From: Acidobacteriota bacterium
GTDB lineage: Bacteria; Acidobacteriota; Aminicenantia; Aminicenantales; Saccharicenantaceae
DNA length: 64,000 bases
Direction of reading: 5' to 3'
Assembly (NCBI GenBank): GCA_039683095.1
Contig: JBDKSB010000012.1
Span: 1,179,846-1,243,845, forward strand
This document shows positions 7,988-15,863 of this stretch, piece after piece. A program made the position numbers and the translations under genes. The stretch's first letter is position 1; each line of letters begins with the position of its first letter. Below the pieces are notes generated by a model. That model saw only the letters and a program-made list of their open reading frames with translations. It had not been told where the DNA came from and searched no databases.

Positions 7988-8868
7988 CTGGCCCTCCGCT
8001 CGACCCGGACCAGGATCGCCCGGGCCAGGACGTTGAAGGACAGGACGATCAGCATGAGGACGAGCGAGGCCAGCATCAGGGCCGCGTCGTAGCGGGGCAC
8101 GGACATCATCTCGCCGTAGTTGTTGGCGATCAGGGCCGGCAGCGGGTAGCCCGGGTCGAAGAGCGAGCGGGGCACGGCCGGCACGTTGCCGACGACCATG
8201 AGCACGGCCATGGTCTCGCCGAAGGCCCGGGAGAAGCCGAGGACGGACGCGGCCAGGATGCCCTGGGCCCCCTTGCGCAGGACGACGTGCCTGATCGTCT
8301 CCCACTGCGTCGCGCCCAGCGACAGGGAGGCGTCGCGGAGCGCCCGGGGGACGGTCGAGAAGACCTCGAGGGTCACATGGATGATCGTCGGGAAGGTCAT
8401 GATGGCCAGGACGATGCCGCCGGCCAGGATGCTGAAGCCGGAGGAGACGACGCCGAAGGCCGGGGCCAGCACGTCGCCGACGAAGGGCACGACGACGATG
8501 ACGCCCCAGACGCCGTAGACGACGGAGGGCAGGCCGGCCAGGAGGTCGATGACCGGCTTGGCGGCCTCGCGGACCCAGCGCGGGGCGTACTCGGAAAGAT
8601 AGATGGCGGCCAGGATCGAGACCGGCACGGCCAGGGCGAGCGCGGTCACGGTCACCCAGACCGTCCCGGCGATGAACGGCAGCAGCCCGAACTCGCCCTT
8701 GAGGGGGCGCCAGACCGGGGAGAAGAGCAGGCGGGACAGGGGCTCGACGGCCAGGATGGCCCTGGACTTGAGGAACAGCCCGATGACGATGAGCAGGACG
8801 AGAAGGCCGGGCAGGGTGGTGACGATCCCCATGCCCCGGCGGGCCAGCGCGTCCTTGACCAGCCTCAT
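7984..8868 (-). CDS. pstC: Phosphate-type ABC transporter permease PstC
   Basis: Inner-membrane permease, 294 aa, with six predicted helices. The N-terminal helix (TLPGLLVLLIVIGLFLK) precedes a periplasmic loop. The permease core includes AGLPSVVYGVWG and the coupling segment ALRDASLSLGATQWETIRHV. The start overlaps the pstS stop by four bases and its end overlaps the pstA start by four bases, so pstS, pstC and pstA are probably translated in series. Confidence 0.93.
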   Translation of the reverse strand: MRLVKDALARRGMGIVTTLPGLLVLLIVIGLFLKSRAILAVEPLSRLLFSPVWRPLKGEFGLLPFIAGTVWVTVTALALAVPVSILAAIYLSEYAPRWVREAAKPVIDLLAGLPSVVYGVWGVIVVVPFVGDVLAPAFGVVSSGFSILAGGIVLAIMTFPTIIHVTLEVFSTVPRALRDASLSLGATQWETIRHVVLRKGAQGILAASVLGFSRAFGETMAVLMVVGNVPAVPRSLFDPGYPLPALIANNYGEMMSVPRYDAALMLASLVLMLIVLSFNVLARAILVRVERRAR

Positions 8869-9881
8869 CGCTTTTCCGCGGCGCGGACGACGGCCAGGCC
8901 CGAAGCGATCTTGTCCGGCCCGACGCCGATGTAGCCCATCTCGGGGACGTACTTCTGGCCCTCGGTCAGGACCCAGGCCAGGAACTCCGCCAGGAGCGGC
9001 CGGTCGGGCCGGCCCTTGATGACGAAGTAGAGGTCGCGGGCCGGCGGCGAGGGGTAGGCGCCAGCTGCGATGGCCCGGGTCAGGTCGTCGCGGCCGGCGT
9101 AGACCCGCTCGGCCGGGTCGACGAGGCCGTTGCCGTCGATGTCGATCGGGGCGATCTCGAGCCCGGCCACGGGCTTCAGGCTCTTGGCGTCGTAGGCGAA
9201 GTTGACGTTGTTGAAGCCGATGCCCAGCGGGTCGCGGCGGACGGCCTCGGCCAGGCCGGGATCGCCGTAGACGCCGACGCCGCCGAGGTCCTCCTGGTGC
9301 CCGCCGAGGTAGGCGGCCCAGGTTTCCGCGGCGCCGCAGGCGTCCGAGCGGGTGTAGACGTGGATCGGGGTCTGGCCGGGCCGGCCGAGGAGCCCCTCCC
9401 AGGTCGCGGCCGTCTTCCGGATCCAGATCGCAGTGAAGTCCTCCTTCCTGAGGCCGCGGCGGAGGATCTCGTCCAGGAACGGGTTCTTCCTGCTGATCGT
9501 GGCCACGACCGCGTCCTTGGCCACGGCCAGGGCCACCGCGCCCTTCGCGGTCTCGGCCTCATGGATCTCGCGGGAAACCATGCCGATGTCGGCCGCGCCC
9601 GCGAGGACGTCGGCGATGCCCTTGCCCGCGCCGCCGGCCTGGACGTCGATGGCCGTTCCGGGATGGCTCTTCTGGAACTCCTCCTGCCAGCGGACGGCCA
9701 GCGGATAGAGGGCCCAGGCGCCCGAAAGCGACAGGCTTTCGCCCGCGGGCCGCGCCGCCGCGGAGGCGGCCGGAGGGAAGGCCCCGTTCGCGTTTCTGCA
9801 GGCCGGGAGAACGAGGGCCAGGACAAGGATGACGGAGAGGGCGGCGGCGAAGGCGGCCGCTGAGCCGGTACGTTTGGTCAT
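8865..9881 (-). CDS. pstS: PstS-family phosphate-binding lipoprotein with EF-hand loop
   Basis: Substrate-binding subunit of the Pst transporter, 338 aa. Lipobox LPAC puts the lipidated cysteine at residue 28, so it is probably tethered in the periplasm. The N-terminal lobe has the PstS pattern LSGAWALYPLA and QAGGAGKGIADVLAGAADIGMVSREI. In place of the classical phosphate-binding SGT segment it carries RSDACGA (178-184), a feature I associate with a distinct PstS-like subfamily. Residues 247-258 (DIDGNGLVDPAE) match a canonical 12-residue EF-hand calcium loop. The tail PSPPARDLYFVIKG and EGQKYVPEMGY fit the same subfamily. Phosphate is the likely but unproven ligand; another oxyanion is possible. 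Confidence 0.85.
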   Translation of the reverse strand: MTKRTGSAAAFAAALSVILVLALVLPACRNANGAFPPAASAAARPAGESLSLSGAWALYPLAVRWQEEFQKSHPGTAIDVQAGGAGKGIADVLAGAADIGMVSREIHEAETAKGAVALAVAKDAVVATISRKNPFLDEILRRGLRKEDFTAIWIRKTAATWEGLLGRPGQTPIHVYTRSDACGAAETWAAYLGGHQEDLGGVGVYGDPGLAEAVRRDPLGIGFNNVNFAYDAKSLKPVAGLEIAPIDIDGNGLVDPAERVYAGRDDLTRAIAAGAYPSPPARDLYFVIKGRPDRPLLAEFLAWVLTEGQKYVPEMGYIGVGPDKIASGLAVVRAAEKR

Positions 9882-9904
9882 GTCATGCCTCCTGCGGCCG
9901 GCCT

Positions 9905-10912
9905 CTAGAAGGCCGCCTGGAACTGGGCCAGCAGGCCGGACTTCTCGCGGCCCGCGGCCTCGAGCCCGTGGATCTCGTAGTTCAGCTGCAGCTTGGTCCG
10001 GCCGGCGATGTACCAGCTGACGCCGAAGGTGACGATGTGCTTCCCGTTGTCCGGGACGGCCCGGTCGAGATCGAGCGCATCGTAGCGGACGAGCGCCTGG
10101 AGCTTGCCCGGCAGGGCGAACACGCCCGCCAGGGCGTACCAGCCGGCCCTGGAAACGAGCCCGTCCCTGGCGTGGATGTATTCGCCCTTGACCATCACGC
10201 GGTCGAGGCGGAAAAGGGCTTCCAGGCCTTCCTTGTTCCGGCCGGCCAGCGGCGCCCCTTCCGCCGGGGCCCGCCGGCCCCGATAGACGGAGCCCCCGAT
10301 CGCCAGGGACTCCAGGGGCTTGAGCACGAGCCGGCCGCTGAAGTCCTTGCGGCCGTCAGAGTCCGCCTTGTTGATGACGGAGCCGTTGAAGAGACCGAAC
10401 GAGTACTCGGCGATCTTCCAGCTGCCGAAGGCGGCCAGGCCGGCGTCGCGGCCCGACGATCCGATGTCGCGGCCCGGCGCCAGGGCCTCGACCACGGCCG
10501 GACGGTTGACCATTTCGATGTCCGCCACCGAGGTCACGTTGTCCAGGCTGAAGGGGACCAGGAACTGCCCGAAGCGCAGGCCGGCCCACTTGAGCGGGGC
10601 GTAATCGATCTGGGCGTCGAGCAGCGCGGGCGACTTGACCAGGTCGGCGGAGAGCTTGAAGCTGAGGTTCTTGACGATCGTCCCGCCGAGCGACAGGCGG
10701 GCCCGGCGGAGCGAGAAGGTGTCCGTGCCGGGGTCCCAGGAGGCGCCGTAGAACTGGGCGTAGCCGCCGAGCTTGAGGTTCTTGAGGGCCGTGAGGACGG
10801 GCGAGTCCTTCTTGTCCTTTTCTTCGGCCGCGGCCGTTGCGGCCGGCAGAACGGTCAAGGCCAGGGCCAGGGCGGCCGCCGCGGCCGCGGCCCTCGGAGA
10901 TCTTAGGCTCAT
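9905..10912 (-). CDS. Phosphate-selective porin (OprP/OprO-like) outer-membrane protein
   Basis: Outer-membrane porin, 335 aa. The ATG at 10912 overlaps the regulator stop (ATGA) and has a GGAGGGAG ribosome site; readings further upstream are antisense-frame copies of the regulator. The Ala-rich signal peptide ends near AAAEEKDKK. The mature start LKNLKLGGYAQF and the motif FSLRRARLSLGGTI are typical of OprP/OprO porins, and the protein ends in an aromatic barrel tail (FQAAF). It lies between the Rrf2 regulator and pstS, 23 bases before the latter, so outer- and inner-membrane uptake of the same anion are probably encoded together. Confidence 0.85.
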   Translation of the reverse strand: MSLRSPRAAAAAAALALALTVLPAATAAAEEKDKKDSPVLTALKNLKLGGYAQFYGASWDPGTDTFSLRRARLSLGGTIVKNLSFKLSADLVKSPALLDAQIDYAPLKWAGLRFGQFLVPFSLDNVTSVADIEMVNRPAVVEALAPGRDIGSSGRDAGLAAFGSWKIAEYSFGLFNGSVINKADSDGRKDFSGRLVLKPLESLAIGGSVYRGRRAPAEGAPLAGRNKEGLEALFRLDRVMVKGEYIHARDGLVSRAGWYALAGVFALPGKLQALVRYDALDLDRAVPDNGKHIVTFGVSWYIAGRTKLQLNYEIHGLEAAGREKSGLLAQFQAAF

Positions 10913-11412
10913 CGTCTCCCTCCATGCGGGCGCGCCGGCCTCTTCGCCGCTCCGCCCGCCTTCTTCGCCGGGCCGGTTCCCGGACGGCCGCCGGCGCCGG
11001 GCCGGCTTCTCCGGACGAGGTCGTCGAACGTCGTCGCCTCGAGGATCTCGGCCACGGCGTCGCGGACCTCCTTCCAGAGCCAGCGCAGGCCGCACGTCGC
11101 CTCCATCGGGCAGGTCTCGTGGGCCATGACGCTGACGCAGTCGATGGGCGCCAGGGGGCCGTCCATGACCCGGATGACCTCGGCCACATTGATCTGGGCC
11201 GGGGGCTTGGCCAGCACGTAGCCGCCGTGCTGGCCCTTGCGGCTCCTGAGATACCCCGCCCTCTTGAGAAGCAGGAGGATCTGCTCCAGGAACCGCTGCG
11301 GGATCTCCTGGGCCTTGGCGATCTCACGGCTGTGGACCGGCCCGCCGGCGTAGCGCCGGGCGAGCTCAAGCATGGCCCGGCTGGCGTATTCGCCCTTGGT
11401 CGAGAGCCTCAT
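10909..11412 (-). CDS. Rrf2-family transcriptional regulator with Fe-S-type cysteines
   Basis: Winged-helix regulator, 167 aa: MRLSTKGEYASRAMLELA is the Rrf2 start, with the recognition helix around EIPQRFLEQILLLLKRAG and the wing at KGQHGGYVLAKP. Cysteines 92, 101 and 107 sit in the loop that holds the cluster in IscR/NsrR-type members, so an iron-sulfur or redox signal is likely. The C-terminal 35 residues are a basic Gly/Pro/Arg tail. It is the first gene of the porin-pst operon and overlaps the porin by four bases. An inverted repeat at its own promoter (11426-11453) suggests autoregulation. It is unusual as a local controller of a Pst system, where PhoB is expected. Confidence 0.9.
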   Translation of the reverse strand: MRLSTKGEYASRAMLELARRYAGGPVHSREIAKAQEIPQRFLEQILLLLKRAGYLRSRKGQHGGYVLAKPPAQINVAEVIRVMDGPLAPIDCVSVMAHETCPMEATCGLRWLWKEVRDAVAEILEATTFDDLVRRSRPGAGGRPGTGPAKKAGGAAKRPARPHGGRR

Positions 11413-11425
11413 CGCGCCTCCGTTG

Positions 11426-11453
11426 TTAGTCGACTATCTCAATAGACTAAGTC
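11426..11453. promoter_or_regulatory. Probable Rrf2 operator (dyad) at the pst-operon start site
   Basis: TTAGTC (11426-11431) and GACTAA (11445-11450) form an inverted repeat with a 13-base spacer. A perfect 10-base palindrome, TAGTCGACTA, lies at its left end (11427-11436) and GACTAAGTC at its right. GACT/AGTC half-sites recall the IscR type-1 motif. The element starts next to the -10 and covers the expected start of transcription, a position suited to repression by the regulator encoded just downstream. Confidence 0.6.
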
Positions 11454-11482
11454 ATTTAACATATCGCGCCAGCCCCTGTCAA
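11454..11482 (-). promoter_or_regulatory. Promoter of the Rrf2-porin-pst operon
   Basis: Minus strand: TTGACA (11482-11477), 17 bases, TTAAAT (11459-11454). Transcription would start near 11447, inside the dyad, leaving a leader of about 35 nt with a CGGAGG ribosome site before the ATG at 11412. Confidence 0.75.
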
Positions 11483-11791
11483 GCCTTTTTTCGGTTCTTC
11501 TCCCGATTCCGGGAGGATCCCTCTCTTCGGCTTTGCTCAGGGCCTTGCCTCTGGCAACGGGAAGCGGGATCTTGGGAGCGACCAGGCAGGATCACGGCTG
11601 AGGGCTCGAAGCCGCGAGAAGGAATCCCGGAGATGGGAGCGAGACGGATTTGAAAGGGGGCCCGCGTCTTTGCGAAGCGAGAGATGACGACGCGAGGCGC
11701 GGCCCTTCCCATGCGCCCGGAGCCGCTGACGCCTGTGAGCGCTTTGGAGCGGCGAGGACGCGTGGGGGTGGCGGCGAGAAGAGGAGGCAGC
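11483..11791. other. Intergenic stretch with no assigned feature
   Basis: About 310 bases between the pst-operon promoter and the end of eno. No convincing ORF with a ribosome site, tRNA-like cloverleaf or T-tract terminator was seen on either strand. GGGAGCGA-like words recur at about 11574 and 11636, but nothing more can be said. Confidence 0.5.
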
Positions 11792-13157
<1,366 letters not shown>

Positions 13158-13176
13158 AGGGGGCGAGGCGTCATCC

Positions 13177-13824
13177 ATGGAGATCCTGCGGGTCCTGCTC
13201 AAGCTCGTCCTGGCCGTCGCCCTGGGCGGGCTCATCGGCCTCGAGCGCGAGGCCAGCCAGAAGCCGGCCGGCTTCCGGACGAATATCCTCGTCTGCCTGG
13301 CCGCGACGATGATGATGACCCTGGCCACGCTCATCGCCGGGAAGAACGCATCCGGCGCGGACACGCTCGTCCGCATGGCCGCCGGCGTCATCACCGGCAT
13401 CGGCTTCCTCGGCGCCGGCACGATCTTCCAGGCCCGGGGCACGATCGCCGGCCTGACGACCGCCTCGACGCTCTGGGTCGTGGCCGGCCTGGGTCTGGTC
13501 ATCGGCGCCGGCTACTACGTCCCGGCCGTCATCTTCACCGCGCTGACCATCGTGACCCTCATCGTGTTCGGCCGGATCGAAGAATCCTATCTGCGCAAAG
13601 CGCAATTCCACTACCATCTAAAGGCCAAGGCCCGTCCCTACATCCTTTCCAGCCTGCGCAAGCTGGCCCTCCACCACGGCGTCCGGCTCGAGCGCCTGAC
13701 CATGAAACAGGAAGGCTCGTCCTACCTCCTGGCTTTCTCCTTCGCGGCCTCCGAGGAAAAGGAACAGGACTTCAACCAGGGGCTCCTGGAGCTGGCCGAT
13801 ATCGAAGAGCTGAAGATTGACTGA
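13177..13824 (+). CDS. MgtC/SapB-family membrane protein
   Basis: Inner-membrane protein, 215 aa. The MgtC core fills residues 1-130 with four to five helices and the family marks GGLIGLERE near the N-terminus, GFRTNILVCLAA and ITGIGFLGAGTI. A soluble C-terminal domain of about 80 residues (YHLKAKARPYIL onward) resembles the ACT-like tail of longer family members. Such proteins are linked to magnesium limitation and ATP-synthase modulation in pathogens, but roles in environmental bacteria are unclear. Its last codons overlap the TTG start of rdgB. Confidence 0.88.
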   Translation: MEILRVLLKLVLAVALGGLIGLEREASQKPAGFRTNILVCLAATMMMTLATLIAGKNASGADTLVRMAAGVITGIGFLGAGTIFQARGTIAGLTTASTLWVVAGLGLVIGAGYYVPAVIFTALTIVTLIVFGRIEESYLRKAQFHYHLKAKARPYILSSLRKLALHHGVRLERLTMKQEGSSYLLAFSFAASEEKEQDFNQGLLELADIEELKID

Positions 13825-14449
13825 GCGGCGCCTGCTCCTGGCGACCGGCAATCCCGGCAAGGTCCGAGAGATCCGGCGGGCCCTCGAGGGCCTGGCTATC
13901 CAGGTCGTCGGCCTGCGCGACGTCCTGCCGGCGCCCCCGCCCGTTGAGAGGGGGCGGACCTTCGCCGAGAACGCCCGGGCCAAGGCCCTGTATTACGGCC
14001 GGAGGTGGTCCGGCCTGGTCGTGGCCGAGGATTCCGGGCTCGAGGTCGACGCCCTGGAGGGCGCGCCCGGGGTGCGCTCGGCGCGCTTCTCGGCTCCCCG
14101 CCCGTCCGACGAGAAGAATGTCCGCAAGGTCCTGCGCCTCCTCAACGGCCTTCCCCCGGCCGGGCGCAAGGCCCGCTTCGTCTGCGTCATGGTCCTGGCC
14201 CTGGACGGCCGGGTCATCCGGGAATTCCGCGGCGAGGTCGGGGGCAGGATCGCTCTCGAGCCGCGCGGGGAATCGGGCTTCGGCTACGATCCCGTCTTCT
14301 ATTACCCGCCGCTCAAGAAGACCTTCGCCGAGCTTGCGCCGGGAGCCAAGAACGAGATCAGCCACCGCGGCCGCGCCGTCCGCGAGCTGCGGGCCTTCCT
14401 CGAGGCGAAAAGAAAGGCCCTGCCCGGCGACCTTCCGGACAGGGCCTAG
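13817..14449 (+). CDS. rdgB: Non-canonical purine NTP pyrophosphatase RdgB/HAM1
   Basis: Hydrolyses XTP/dITP/ITP to the monophosphates, keeping deaminated purines out of nucleic acids; 210 aa. N-terminal LLATGNPGKVREI, central AEDSGLEVDALEG and GVRSARF, and C-terminal FGYDPVFY and EISHRGRAVREL are the family motifs. The start is a TTG at 13817, eight bases inside mgtC, so translation is probably coupled. The final codons form one arm of a hairpin that acts as the comEA terminator on the other strand. Confidence 0.95.
   Translation: MTERRLLLATGNPGKVREIRRALEGLAIQVVGLRDVLPAPPPVERGRTFAENARAKALYYGRRWSGLVVAEDSGLEVDALEGAPGVRSARFSAPRPSDEKNVRKVLRLLNGLPPAGRKARFVCVMVLALDGRVIREFRGEVGGRIALEPRGESGFGYDPVFYYPPLKKTFAELAPGAKNEISHRGRAVRELRAFLEAKRKALPGDLPDRA
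14408..14447 (-). terminator. comEA terminator embedded in the end of rdgB
   Basis: AGGCCCTG (14415-14422) pairs with CAGGGCCT (14440-14447). On the minus strand the stem is followed by TTCTTTTC. It starts seven bases past the comEA stop codon and lies within rdgB coding sequence. Confidence 0.7.
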
Positions 14450-14453
14450 GCCA

Positions 14454-14765
14454 TCATTTTGGCGCGCTCTCCGCCCCCACCGTGATCAGGTCCCTGATCT
14501 GCTCGAAGATCTTCTCGCCGATCCCCTGGACCTTCATGATCTCCTCGACTTTCCGGAAATTGCCGTTCTTCGTCCGGAAATCGACGATCCTCTGGGCGAC
14601 CTTGGGGCCGATCCGCGGCAGCGTCTCGAGCTCCGAGGCCGAGGCCGTGTTGATGTTGATCCGGCCCTTCGGCGCCGGCGACTGGGCGTAGGCCGGGGCG
14701 AGCGCGAGCGCCAGGATCGCCGCGGCCAGCCCCAACGCCAGGGCCTTGTGTCTTTGTGTGGTCAT
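14454..14765 (-). CDS. ComEA-like helix-hairpin-helix protein, secreted
   Basis: 103 aa: a signal peptide (ALGLAAAILALALAPAYA) followed by a single helix-hairpin-helix DNA-binding unit (ININTASASELETLPRIG, GPKVAQRIVDFR, VQGIGEKIFEQIRDLI). This is the short periplasmic ComEA form that binds incoming DNA during transformation. The ATG is preceded by a perfect AAGGAGGT site. dprA lies a few genes away on the same strand, which fits, but does not prove, natural competence. Confidence 0.9.
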   Translation of the reverse strand: MTTQRHKALALGLAAAILALALAPAYAQSPAPKGRININTASASELETLPRIGPKVAQRIVDFRTKNGNFRKVEEIMKVQGIGEKIFEQIRDLITVGAESAPK

Positions 14766-14975
14766 GGGTGCGACCTCCTTTCGCCCCCGTTTTATGCAAC
14801 GCCCGTGCCACCCCGCCCGCCGTCCCGTTGCTTTATTTTGTGGCGGTTACAAGAGAGCCCCGGCACCCCTTGTCTAGCTCCGTGGACAAAACCGCGCCCG
14901 GCGTGGAAACGGCTGTTAGCGCGCGAAACGGGGTGAGGATGCGGGCTGGAGGGGCGCCGCCGGCGCGGGGACGGC

Positions 14976-15863
14976 TCAGGACCGGGGGTGGCTCTTCTTG
15001 TAGACGCCGATGAGCTGGGTCAGGTCGACGTGGGTGTACTTCTGCGTCGTGGCCAGGCTGGCGTGGCCCAGCAGCTCCTGGATGACTCGCAGGTCCGCGC
15101 CCCGGCCGAGCAGGTGGGAGGCGAACGAGTGGCGGAGCGAGTGGGGGCTGATCTTGCGGGTCACGGCCGTGCGCCGGATGTGCGCCCGGACCATGCGCTG
15201 AATCGACCGGGCGGTCAGCCTTCCGCCCCGGTAGTTCAGGAAGAAGGCCTCGCCGCCCTTCCCCCCGCCCGCGGCCAGCGCGGGCCGCGCCCGCCGGTAG
15301 TCCTCCATGGTCTCGAGGGCCTTGCGGCCGAAAGGCACGAGGCGCTCCTTCTTGCCCTTGCCCCGGACCCGGACCAGGCGCTCGCCGAAGTGGAGGTCGG
15401 CCGTCTCGATGCCGACGAGCTCGCTGACCCGGATGCCCGTGGCATAGAAGAGCTCCAGGATGGCCCGGTCGCGGAGGTCGATGGGCTTGTCCGAGGCCGG
15501 CAGGTCGAGCAGCGACGCCGCCTCGTCCTCCGACAGGAATGACGGGATCTTCTTCTCCAGCCGCGGCCGGGACAGGACCCGGGCCGGGTTATCGGCGATC
15601 CATCTCCGCCGCATCGCGAAATCGTAGAACGAACGCAACGCGGCCAGCTTGCGCCCGATGGTCGACTTCTGGCGCTTCTTCTCGTGGAGCCCGGCCAGCC
15701 AGCCGCGGAGGATGACGTTGCCGGCCCTGTCCCAGCGGACCTCGCGCTCCTTCAGGTAGGCCGCGACCTGCCGGAGGTCGCGCTCGTAGGCGGCGACGGT
15801 GTGGGGGGAAGCGTTCTTCTCGTGCCGGAGATAGTCCAGGAACTCAGCGATTTCCTTGTTCAT
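14976..15863 (-). CDS. xerC: Tyrosine recombinase XerC
   Basis: Chromosome-dimer resolvase, 295 aa. SAM-like core-binding domain 1-95; catalytic domain with R145 (ATGIRVSELV), K171 (GKGKKERLV), H241 and R244 (SPHSLRHSFA), H267 (LLGHASL) and nucleophile Y276 (TTQKYTH). Size and the short linker fit Xer rather than phage integrases. It overlaps the end of topA by 20 bases in the order dprA-topA-xerC, a conserved bacterial gene order that supports XerC over XerD. No dif site or prophage is visible beside it. Confidence 0.93.
   Translation of the reverse strand: MNKEIAEFLDYLRHEKNASPHTVAAYERDLRQVAAYLKEREVRWDRAGNVILRGWLAGLHEKKRQKSTIGRKLAALRSFYDFAMRRRWIADNPARVLSRPRLEKKIPSFLSEDEAASLLDLPASDKPIDLRDRAILELFYATGIRVSELVGIETADLHFGERLVRVRGKGKKERLVPFGRKALETMEDYRRARPALAAGGGKGGEAFFLNYRGGRLTARSIQRMVRAHIRRTAVTRKISPHSLRHSFASHLLGRGADLRVIQELLGHASLATTQKYTHVDLTQLIGVYKKSHPRS

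Noticed and set aside
11483-11790. Possible structured RNA between the pst promoter and eno
   Set aside because: No recognisable SRP, RNase P, tmRNA, 6S or tRNA features, and the repeated GGGAGCGA words are too short to support a call.
14870-14890. TTGTC-N10-GACAA dyad upstream of comEA
   Set aside because: Arms of only five bases and no clear promoter beside them; likely chance.
14976-15863. Tyrosine recombinase as a phage or island integrase
   Set aside because: Length, motif spacing and the dprA-topA-xerC order fit a housekeeping XerC; no att sites or phage genes are nearby.
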